This document shows, piece by piece, positions 44,442-55,500 of a DNA stretch of 64,000 bases. The position numbers and the translations under genes are program-made. The stretch lies in the NCBI GenBank assembly GCA_022605955.1, contig JAKCOZ010000218.1, positions 186,001 to 250,000 of the forward strand. The letters run 5' to 3'. Below the pieces are notes generated by a model. That model saw nothing but the letters and a program-made list of their open reading frames with translations. It was not told the origin of the DNA and made no database searches. Within the stretch, counting starts at the first letter, position 1, and every line of letters starts with the position of its first letter. The stretch is from Rallus limicola (Eukaryota; Chordata; Aves; Gruiformes; Rallidae).

Positions 44442-47400
44442 ATGCCTTTCAGGCCTAGCTTCTTTACTTTGGGAGTTATTGCTGGACGTTTAGCATGTTT
44501 TGAACTGCAGTCTGCTAGGGCCGAGAAAAGCACCGTAGGAGGTTCCAGGCATGTTCCCTCTTTCCAGGCAAAGGAAAAGGCTGAGAGCCAAAGTGACAGG
44601 GTCTGCTCGTGTGTCCTGTTAGGAGGTTTCAGACAAGCTATGCCTTTCAGGCCTAGCTTCTTTACTTTGGGAGTTATTGCTGGACGTTTAGCATGTTTTG
44701 AACTGCAGTCTGCTAGGGCCGAGAAAAGCACCGTAGGAGGTTCCAGGCATGTTCCCTCTTTCCAGGCAAAGGAAAAGGCTGAGAGCCAAAGCGACAGGGT
44801 CTGCTCGTGTGTCCTGTTAGGAGGTTTCAGACAAGCTATGCCTTTCAGGCCTCGCTTCTTTACTTTGGGAGTTATTGCTGGACGTTTAGCATGTTTTGAA
44901 CTGCAGTCTGCTAGGGCCGAGAAAAGCACCGTAGGAGGTTCCAGGCATGTTCCCTCTTTCCAGGCAAAGGAAAAGGCTGAGAGCCAAAGCGACAGGGTCT
45001 GCTCGTGTGTCCTGTTAGGAGGTTTCAGACAAGCTATGCCTTTCAGTCCTCGCTTTTTTACTTTGGGAGTTATTGCTGGACGTTTAGCATGTTTTGAACT
45101 GCAGTCTGCTAGGGCCGAGAAAAGCACCGTAGGAGGTTCCAGGCATGTTCCCTCTTTCCAGGCAAAGGAAAAGGCTGAGAGCCAAAGTGACAGGGTCTGC
45201 TCGTGTGTCCTGTTAGGAGGTTTCAGACAAGCTATGCCTTTCAGGCCTAGCTTCTTTACTTTGGGAGTTATTGCTGGACGTTTAGCATGTTTTGAACTGC
45301 AGTCTGCTAGGGCCGAGAAAAGCACCGTAGGAGGTTCCAGGCATGTTCCCTCTTTCCAGGCAAAGGAAAAGGCTGAGAGCCAAAGCGACAGGGTCTGCTC
45401 GTGTGTCCTGTTAGGAGGTTTCAGCCAAGCTATGCCTTTCAGGCCTAGCTTCTTTACTTTGGGAGTTATTGCTGGACGTTTAGCATGTTTTGAACTGCAG
45501 TCTGCCATGGCTGAGAAAAGCACCGTAGGAGTTTCCCGGCATGTTCCCTCTTTCCAGGCAAAGGAAAAGGCTGAGAGCCAAAGTGACAGGGTCTGCTTGT
45601 GTGTCCTGTTAGGAGGTTTCAGACAAGCTATGCCTTTCAGGCCTAGCTTCTTTACTTTGGGAGTTATTGCTGGACGTTTAGCATGTTTTGAACTGCAGTC
45701 TGCTAGGGCCGAGAAAAGCACCGTAGGAGGTTCCAGGCATGTTCCCTCTTTCCAGGCAAAGGAAAAGGCTGAGAGCCAAAGTGACAGGGTCTGCTCGTGT
45801 GTCCTGTTAGGAGGTTTCAGACAAGCTATGCCTTTCAGGCCTAGCTTCTTTACTTTGGGAGTTATTGCTGGACGTTTAGCATGTTTTGAACTGCAGTCTG
45901 CTAGGGCCGAGAAAAGCACCGTAGGAGGTTCCAGGCATGTTCCCTCTTTCCAGGCAAAGGAAAAGGCTGAGAGCCAAAGTGATAGGGTCTGCTCGTGTGT
46001 CCTGTTAGGAGGTTTCAGACAAGCTATGCCTTTCAGGCCTAGCTTCTTTACTTTGGGAGTTATTGCTGGACGTTTAGCATGTTTTGAACTGCAGTCTGCT
46101 AGGGCCGAGAAAAGCACCGTAGGAGGTTCCAGGCATGTTCCCTCTTTCCAGGCAAAGGAAAAGGCTGAGAGCCAAAGCGACAGGGTCTGCTCGTGTGTCC
46201 TGTTAGGAGGTTTCAGACAAGCTATGCCTTTCAGGCCTAGCTTCTTTACTTTGGGAGTTATTGCTGGACGTTTAGCATGTTTTGAACTGCAGTCTGCTAG
46301 GGCCGAGAAAAGCACCGTAGGAGGTTCCAGGCATGTTCCCTCTTTCCAGGCAAAGGAAAAGGCTGAGAGCCAAAGCGACAGGGTCTGCTCGTGTGTCCTG
46401 TTAGGAGGTTTCAGACAGGCTATGCCTTTCAGGCCTAGCTTCTTTACTTTGGGAGTTATTGCTGGACGTTTAGCATGTTTTGAACTGCAGTCTGCTAGGG
46501 CTGAGAAAAGCACCGTAGGAGGTTCCAGGCATGTTCCCTCTTTCCAGGCAAAGGAAAAGGCTGAGAGCCAAAGTGACAGGGTCTGCTCGTGTGTCCTGTT
46601 AGGAGGTTTCAGACAAGCTATGCCTTTCAGGCCTAGCTTCTTTACTTTGGGAGTTATTGCTGGACGTTTAGCATGTTTTGAACTGCAGTCTGCTAGGGCC
46701 GAGAAAAGCACCGTAGGAGGTTCCAGGCATGTTCCCTCTTTCCAGGCAAAGGAAAAGGCTGAGAGCCAAAGCGACAGGGTCTGCTCGTGTGTCCTGTTAG
46801 GAGGTTTCAGACAAGCTATGCCTTTCAGGCCTCGCTTCTTTACTTTGGGTGTTATTGCTGGACGTTTAGCATGTTTTGAACTGCAGTCTGCTAGGGCCGA
46901 GAAAAGCACCGTAGGAGGTTCCAGGCATGTTCCCTCTTTCCAGGCAAAGGAAAAGGCTGAGAGCCAAAGCGACAGGGTCTGCTCGTGTGTCCTGTTAGGA
47001 GGTTTCAGACAAGCTATGCCTTTCAGGCCTAGCTTCTTTACTTTGGGAGTTATTGCTGGACGTTTAGCATGTTTTGAACTGCAGTCTGCCATGGCTGAGA
47101 AAAGCACCGTAGGAGTTTCCCGGCATGTTCCCTCTTTCCAGGCAAAGGAAAAGGCTGAGAGCCAAAGTGACAGGGTCTGCTCGTGTGTCCTGTTAGGAGG
47201 TTTCAGACAAGCTATGCCTTTCAGGCCTAGCTTCTTTACTTTGGGAGTTATTGCTGGACGTTTAGCATGTTTTGAACTGCAGTCTGCTAGGGCCGAGAAA
47301 AGCACCGTAGGAGGTTCCAGGCATGTTCCCTCTTTCCAGGCAAAGGAAAAGGCTGAGAGCCAAAGTGACAGGGTCTGCTCGTGTGTCCTGTTAGGAGGTT

Positions 47401-48021
47401 TCAGACAAGCTATGCCTTTCAGGCCTAGCTTCTTTACTTTGGGAGTTATTGCTGGACGTTTAGCATGTTTTGAACTGCAGTCTGCTAGGGCCGAGAAAAG
47501 CACCGTAGGAGGTTCCAGGCATGTTCCCTCTTTCCAGGCAAAGGAAAAGGCTGAGAGCCAAAGTGATAGGGTCTGCTCGTGTGTCCTGTTAGGAGGTTTC
47601 AGACAAGCTATGCCTTTCAGGCCTAGCTTCTTTACTTTGGGAGTTATTGCTGGACGTTTAGCATGTTTTGAACTGCAGTCTGCTAGGGCCGAAAAAAGCA
47701 CCGTAGGAGGTTCCAGGCATGTTCCCTCTTTCCAGGCAAAGGAAAAGGCTGAGAGCCAAGGTGACAGGGTCTGCTCGTGTGTCCTGTTAGGAGGTTTCAG
47801 ACAAGCTATGCCTTTCAGGCCTAGCTTCTTTACTTTGGGAGTTATTGCTGGACGTTTAGCATGTTTTGAACTGCAGTCTGCTAGGGCCGAGAAAAGCACC
47901 GTAGGAGGTTCCAGGCATGTTCCCTCTTTCCAGGCAAAGGAAAAGGCTGAGAGCCAAAGCGACAGGGTCTGCTCGTGTGTCCTGTTAGGAGGTTTCAGAC
48001 AAGCTATGCCTTTCAGGCCTC

Positions 48022-51000
48022 GCTTCTTTACTTTGGGAGTTATTGCTGGACGTTTAGCATGTTTTGAACTGCAGTCTGCTAGGGCCGAGAAAAGCACCGT
48101 AGGAGGTTCCAGGCATGTTCCCTCTTTCCAGGCAAAGGAAAAGGCTGAGAGCCAAAGTGACAGGGTCTGCTCGTGTGTCCTGTTAGGAGGTTTCAGACAA
48201 GCTATGCCTTTCAGGCCTAGCTTCTTTACTTTGGGAGTTATTGCTGGACGTTTAGCATGTTTTGAACTGCAGTCTGCTAGGGCCGAGAAAAGCACCGTAG
48301 GAGGTTCCAGGCATGTTCCCTCTTTCCAGGCAAAGGAAAAAGCTGAGAGCCAAAGCGACAGGGTCTGCTCGTGTGTCCTGTTAGGAGATTTCAGACAAGC
48401 TATTCCTTTCAGGCCTAGCTTCTTTACTTTGGGAGTTATTGCTGGACGTTTAGCATCTTTTGAACTGCAGTCTGCTAGGGCCGAGAAAAGCACCGTAGGA
48501 GGTTCCAGGCATGTTCCCTCTTTCCAGGCAAAGGAAAAGGCTGAGAGCCAAAGCGACAGGGTCTGCTCGTGTGTCCTGTTAGGAGGTTTCAGACAAGCTA
48601 TGCCTTTCAGGCCTAGCTTCTTTACTTTGGGAGTTATTGCTGGATTTTTAGCATGTTTTGAACTGCAGTCTGCTAGGGCCGAGAAAAGCACCGTAGGAGG
48701 TTCCAGGCATGTTCCCTCTTTCCAGGCAAAGGAAAAGACTGAGAGCCAAAGCGACAGGGTCTGCTCGTGTGTCCTGTTAGGAGGTTTCAGACAAGCTATG
48801 CCTTTCAGGCCTAGCTTCTTTACTTTGGGAGTTATTGCTGGACGTTTAGCATGTTTTGAACTGCAGTCTGCTAGGGCCGAGAAAAGCACCGTAGGAGGTT
48901 CCAGGCATGTTCCCTCTTTCCAGGCAAAGGAAAAGGCTGAGAGCCAAAGCGACAGGGTCTGCTCGTGTGTCCTGTTAGGAGGTTTCAGACAAGCTATGCC
49001 TTTCAGGCCTAGCTTCTTTACTTTGGGAGTTATAGCTGGACGTTTAGCATGTTTTGAACTGCAGTCTGCTAGGGCCGAGAAAAGCACCGTAGGAGGTTCC
49101 AGGCATGTTCCCTCTTTCCAGGCAAAGGAAAAGGCTGAGAGCCAAAGCGACAGGGTCTGCTCGTGTGTCCTGTTAGGAGGTTTCAGACAAGCTATGCCTT
49201 TCAGGCCTCGCTTCTTTACTTTGGGAGTTATTGCTGGACGTTTAGCATGTTTTGAACTGCAGTCTGCTAGGGCCGAGAAAAGCACCGTAGGAGGTTCCAG
49301 GCATGTTCCCTCTTTCCAGGCAAAGGAAAAGGCTGAGAGCCAAAGCGACAGGGTCTGCTCGTGTGTCCTGTTAGGAGGTTTCAGACAAGCTATGCCTTTC
49401 AGGCCTAGCTTCTTTACTTTGGGAGTTATTGCTGGACGTTTAGCATCTTTTGAACTGCAGTCTGCTAGGGCCGAGAAAAGCACCGTAGGAGGTTCCAGGC
49501 ATGTTCCCTCTTTCCAGGCAAAGGAAAAAGCTGAGAGCCAAAGTGACAGGGTCTGCTCGTGTGTCCTGTTAGGAGGTTTCAGACAAGCTATGCCTTTCAG
49601 GCCTAGCTTCTTTACTTTGGGAGTTATTGCTGGACGTTTAGCATGTTTTGAACTGCAGTCTGCTAGGGCCGAGAAAAGCACCGTATGAGGTTCCAGGCAT
49701 GTTCCCTCTTTCCAGGCAAAGGAAAAGGCTGAGAGCCAAAGCGACAGGGTCTGCTCGTGTGTCCTGTTAGGAGGTTTCAGACAAGCTATGCCTTTCAGGC
49801 CTCGCTTCTTTACTTTGGGAGTTATTGCTGGACGTTTAGCATGTTTTGAACTGCAGTCTGCTAGGGCCGAGAAAAGCACCGTAGGAGGTTCCAGGCATGT
49901 TCCCTCTTTCCAGGCAAAGGAAAAGGCTGAGAGCCAAAGCGACAGGGTCTGCTCGTGTGTCCTGTTAGGAGGTTTCAGACAAGCTATGCCTTTCAGGCCT
50001 CGCTTCTTTACTTTGGGAGTTATTGCTGGACGTTTAGCATGTTTTGAACTGCAGTCTGCTAGGGCCGAGAAAAGCACCGTAGGAGGTTCCAGGCATGTTC
50101 CCTCTTTCCAGGCAAAGGAAAAGGCTGAGAGCCAAAGTGACAGGGTCTGCTCGTGTGTCCTGTTAGGAGGTTTCAGACAAGCTATGCCTTTCAGGCCTAG
50201 CTTCTTTACTTTGGGAGTTATTGCTGGACGTTTAGCATGTTTTGAACTGCAGTCTGCTAGGGCCGAGAAAAGCACCGTAGGAGGTTCCAGGCATGTTCCC
50301 TCTTTCCAGGCAAAGGAAAAGGCTGAGAGCCAAAGCGACAGGGTCTGCTCGTGTGTCCTGTTAGGAGGTTTCAGACAAGCTATGCCTTTCAGGCCTAGCT
50401 TCTTTACTTTGGGAGTTATTGCTGGACGTTTAGCATGTTTTGAACTGCAGTCTGCTAGGGCCGAGAAAAGCACCGTAGGAGGTTCCAGGCATGTTCCCTC
50501 TTTCCAGGCAAAGGAAAAGGCTGAGAGCCAAAGCGACAGGGTCTGCTCGTGTGTCCTGTTAGGAGGTTTCAGACAAGCTATGCCTTTCAGGCCTCGCTTC
50601 TTTACTTTGGGAGTTATTGCTGGACGTTTAGCATGTTTTGAACTGCAGTCTGCTAGGGCCGAGAAAAGCACCGTAGGAGGTTCCAGGCATGTTCCCTCTT
50701 TCCAGGCAAAGGAAAAGGCTGAGAGCCAAAGCGACAGGGTCTGCTCGTGTGTCCTGTTAGGAGGTTTCAGACAAGCTATGCCTTTCAGGCCTAGCTTCTT
50801 TACTTTGGGAGTTATTGCTGGACGTTTAGCATGTTTTGAACTGCAGTCTGCTAGGGCCGAGAAAAGCACCGTAGGAGGTTCCAGGCATGTTCCCTCTTTC
50901 CAGGCAAAGGAAAAGGCTGAGAGCCAAAGTGACAGGGTCTGCTCGTGTGTCCTGTTAGGAGGTTTCAGACAAGCTATGCCTTTCAGGCCTAGCTTCTTTA

Positions 51001-52574
51001 CTTTGGGAGTTATTGCTGGACGTTTAGCATGTTTTGAACTGCAGTCTGCTAGGGCCGAGAAAAGCACCGTAGGAGGTTCCAGGCATGTTCCCTCTTTCCA
51101 GGCAAAGGAAAAAGCTGAGAGCCAAAGCGACAGGGTCTGCTCGTGTGTCCTGTTAGGAGGTTTCAGACAAGCTATTCCTTTCAGGCCTAGCTTCTTTACT
51201 TTGGGAGTTATTGCTGGACGTTTAGCATCTTTTGAACTGCAGTCTGCTAGGGCCGAGAAAAGCACCGTAGGAGGTTCCAGGCATGTTCCCTCTTTCCAGG
51301 CAAAGGAAAAGGCTGAGAGCCAAAGCGACAGGGTCTGCTCGTGTGTCCTGTTAGGAGGTTTCAGACAAGCTATGCCTTTCAGGCCTAGCTTCTTTACTTT
51401 GGGAGTTATTGCTGGACGTTTAGCATGTTTTGAACTGCAGTCTGCTAGGGCCGAGAAAAGCACCGTAGGAGGTTCCAGGCATGTTCCCTCTTTCCAGGCA
51501 AAGGAAAAGGCTGAGAGCCAAAGCGACAGGGTCTGCTCGTGTGTCCTGTTAGGAGGTTTCAGACAAGCTATGCCTTTCAGGCCTAGCTTCTTTACTTTGG
51601 GAGTTATTGCTGGACGTTTAGCATGTTTTGAACTGCAGTCTGCTAGGGCCGAGAAAAGCACCGTAGGAGGTTCCAGGCATGTTCCCTCTTTCCAGGCAAA
51701 GGAAAAGGCTGAGAGCCAAAGCGACAGGGTCTGCTCGTGTGTCCTGTTAGGAGGTTTCAGACAAGCTATGCCTTTCAGGCCTAGCTTCTTTACTTTGGGA
51801 GTTATAGCTGGACGTTTAGCATGTTTTGAACTGCAGTCTGCTAGGGCCGAGAAAAGCACCGTAGGAGGTTCCAGGCATGTTCCCTCTTTCCAGGCAAAGG
51901 AAAAGGCTGAGAGCCAAAGCGACAGGGTCTGCTCGTGTGTCCTGTTAGGAGGTTTCAGACAAGCTATGCCTTTCAGGCCTCGCTTCTTTACTTTGGGAGT
52001 TATTGCTGGACGTTTAGCATGTTTTGAACTGCAGTCTGCTAGGGCCGAGAAAAGCACCGTAGGAGGTTCCAGGCATGTTCCCTCTTTCCAGGCAAAGGAA
52101 AAGGCTGAGAGCCAAAGCGACAGGGTCTGCTCGTGTGTCCTGTTAGGAGGTTTCAGACAAGCTATGCCTTTCAGGCCTAGCTTCTTTACTTTGGGAGTTA
52201 TTGCTGGACGTTTAGCATCTTTTGAACTGCAGTCTGCTAGGGCCGAGAAAAGCACCGTAGGAGGTTCCAGGCATGTTCCCTCTTTCCAGGCAAAGGAAAA
52301 AGCTGAGAGCCAAAGTGACAGGGTCTGCTCGTGTGTCCTGTTAGGAGGTTTCAGACAAGCTATGCCTTTCAGGCCTAGCTTCTTTACTTTGGGAGTTATT
52401 GCTGGACGTTTAGCATGTTTTGAACTGCAGTCTGCTAGGGCCGAGAAAAGCACCGTATGAGGTTCCAGGCATGTTCCCTCTTTCCAGGCAAAGGAAAAGG
52501 CTGAGAGCCAAAGCGACAGGGTCTGCTCGTGTGTCCTGTTAGGAGGTTTCAGACAAGCTATGCCTTTCAGGCCT
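48022..52574 (+). repeat. 14-monomer tandem duplication, period 2,772 bp
   Basis: Variants pair 2,772 bp apart: m138 A at about 48341 and 51113, the ATG-to-ATT change at 48404 and 51176, m39 A at about 49034 and 51806, and GTAGGA-to-GTATGA at 49686 and 52458, which gives an in-phase TGA. The match starts between 48,022 and 48,158 and ends between 49,686 and 49,803, so about 1.6 units are present. Confidence 0.88.
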
Positions 52575-55500
52575 AGCTTCTTTACTTTGGGAGTTATTGC
52601 TGGACGTTTAGCATGTTTTGAACTGCAGTCTGCTAGGGCCGAGAAAAGCACCGTAGGAGGTTCCAGGCATGTTCCCTCTTTCCAGGCAAAGGAAAAGGCT
52701 GAGAGCCAAAGCGACAGGGTCTGCTTGTGTGTCCTCTTAGGAGGTTTCAGACAAGCTATGCCTTTCAGGCCTAGCTTCTTTACTTTGGGAGTTATAGCTG
52801 GACGTTTAGCATGTTTTGAACTGCAGTCTGCTAGGGCCGAGAAAAGCACCGTAGGAGGTTCCAGGCATGTTCCCTCTTTCCAGGCAAAGGAAAAGGCTGA
52901 GAGCCAAAGCGACAGGGTCTGCTCGTGTGTCCTGTTAGGAGGTTTCAGACAAGCTATGCCTTTCAGGCCTCGCTTCTTTACTTTGGGAGTTATTGCTGGA
53001 CGTTTAGCATGTTTTGAACTGCAGTCTGCTAGGGCCGAGAAAAGCACCGTAGGAGGTTCCAGGCATGTTCCCTCTTTCCAGGCAAAGGAAAAGGCTGAGA
53101 GCCAAAGTGACAGGGTCTGCTCGTGTGTCCTGTTAGGAGGTTTCAGACAAGCTATGCCTTTCAGGCCTAGCTTCTTTACTTTGGGAGTTATTGCTGGACG
53201 TTTAGCATGTTTTGAACTGCAGTCTGCTAGGGCCGAGAAAAGCACCGTAGGAGGTTCCAGGCATGTTCCCTCTTTCCAGGCAAAGGAAAAGGCTGAGAGC
53301 CAAAGCGACAGGGTCTGCTCGTGTGTCCTGTTAGGAGGTTTCAGACAAGCTATGCCTTTCAGGCCTAGCTTCTTTACTTTGGGAGTTATTGCTGGACGTT
53401 TAGCATGTTTTGAACTGCAGTCTGCTAGGGCCGAGAAAAGCACCGTAGGAGGTTCCAGGCATGTTCCCTCTTTCCAGGCAAAGGAAAAGGCTGAGAGCCA
53501 AAGCGACAGGGTCTGCTCGTGTGTCCTGTTAGGAGGTTTCAGACAAGCTATGCCTTTCAGGCCTCGCTTCTTTACTTTGGGAGTTATTGCTGGACGTTTA
53601 GCATGTTTTGAACTGCAGTCTGCTAGGGCCGAGAAAAGCACCGTAGGAGGTTCCAGGCATGTTCCCTCTTTCCAGGCAAAGGAAAAGGCTGAGAGCCAAA
53701 GCGACAGGGTCTGCTCGTGTGTCCTGTTAGGAGGTTTCAGACAAGCTATGCCTTTCAGGCCTAGCTTCTTTACTTTGGGAGTTATTGCTGGACGTTTAGC
53801 ATGTTTTGAACTGCAGTCTGCTAGGGCCGAGAAAAGCACCGTAGGAGGTTCCAGGCATGTTCCCTCTTTCCAGGCAAAGGAAAATGCTGAGAGCCAAAGC
53901 GACAGGGTCTGCTCGTGTGTCCTGTTAGGAGGTTTCAGACAAGCTATGCCTTTCAGGCCTCGCTTCTTTACTTTGGGAGTTATTGCTGGACGTTTAGCAT
54001 GTTTTGAACTGCAGTCTGCTAGGGCCGAGAAAAGCACCGTAGGAGGTTCCAGGCATGTTCCCTCTTTCCAGGCAAAGGAAAAGGCTGAGAGCCAAAGCGA
54101 CAGGGTCTGCTCGTGTGTCCAGTTAGGAGGTTTCAGACAAGCTATGCCTTTCAGGCCTAGCTTCTTTACTTTGGGAGTTATTGCTGGACGTTTAGCATCT
54201 TTTGAACTGCAGTCTGCTAGGGCCGAGAAAAGCACCGTAGGAGGTTCCAGGCATGTTCCCTCTTTCCAGGCAAAGGAAAAGGCTGAGAGCCAAAGTGATA
54301 CGGTCTGCTCGTGTGTCCTGTTAGGAGGTTTCAGACAAGCTATGCCTTTCAGGCCTAGCTTCTTTACTTTGGGAGTTATTGCTGGACGTTTAGCATGTTT
54401 TGAACTGCAGTCTGCTAGGGCCGAGAAAAGCACCGTAGGAGTTTCCCGGCATGTTCCCTCTTTCCAGGCAAAGGAAAAGGCTGAGAGCCAAAGCGACAGG
54501 GTCTGCTCGTGTGTCCTGTTAGGAGGTTTCAGACAAGCTATGCCTTTCAGGCCTAGCTTCTTTACTTTGGGAGTTATTGCTGGACGTTTAGCATGTTTTG
54601 AACTGCAGTCTGCTAGGGCCGAGAAAAGCACCGTAGGAGGTTCCAGGCATGTTCCCTCTTTCCAGGCAAAGGAAAAAGCTGAGAGCCAAAGCGACAGGGT
54701 CTGCTCGTGTGTCCTGTTAGGAGGTTTCAGACAAGCTATGCCTTTCAGGCCTCGCTTCTTTACTTTGGGAGTTATTGCTGGACGTTTAGCATGTTTTGAA
54801 CTGCAGTCTGCTAGGGCCGAGAAAAGCACCGTAGGAGGTTCCAGGCATGTTCCCTCTTTCCAGGCAAAGGAAAAGGCTGAGAGCCAAAGTGACAGGGTCT
54901 GCTCGTGTGTCCTGTTAGGAGGTTTCAGACAAGCTATGCCTTTCAGGCCTAGCTTCTTTACTTTGGGAGTTATTGCTGGACGTTTAGCATGTTTTGAACT
55001 GCAGTCTGCTAGGGCCGAGAAAAGCACCGTAGGAGTTTCCCGGCATGTTCCCTCTTTCCAGGCAAAGGAAAAGGCTGAGAGCCAAAGCGACAGGGTCTGC
55101 TCGTGTGTCCTGTTAGGAGGTTTTAGACAAGCTATGCCTTTCAGGCCTAGCTTCTTTACTTTGGGAGTTATTGCTGGACGTTTAGCATGTTTTGAACTGC
55201 AGTCTGCTAGGGCCGAGAAAAGCACCGTAGGAGGTTCCAGGCATGTTCCCTCTTTCCAGGCAAAGGAAAAGGCTGAGAGCCAAAGCGACAGGGTCTGCTC
55301 GTGTGTCCTGTTAGGAGGTTTCAGACAAGCTATGCCTTTCAGGCCTAGCTTCTTTACTTTGGGAGTTATTGCTGGACGTTTAGCATGTTTTGAACTGCAG
55401 TCTGCTAGGGCCGAGAAAAGCACCGTAGGAGGTTCCAGGCATGTTCCCTCTTTCCAGGCAAAGGAAAAGGCTGAGAGCCAAAGTGACAGGGTCTGCTCGT

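Larger units (their letters stand above)
38517..47090 (+). repeat. 14/15-monomer HOR, three copies (2,767 and 2,965 bp) marked by a 5-bp deletion
   Basis: Three monomers at 38517, 41284 and 44249 share a 5-bp deletion, m198 C immediately upstream and m77 T. Between the second and third copies, pairs at exactly 2,965 bp include m164 C near 41,440 and 44,405, m16 C with m21 T at 42086 and 45051, m192 C at 42459 and 45424, the NcoI-type variant at 42541 and 45506, m195 G at 43453 and 46418, and m33 T at 43885 and 46850. The first copy lacks one monomer present in the others (before the m16 C/m21 T marker), which explains its 2,767-bp length. Similarity of the third copy ends between about 46,970 and 47,090. 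Confidence 0.93.
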
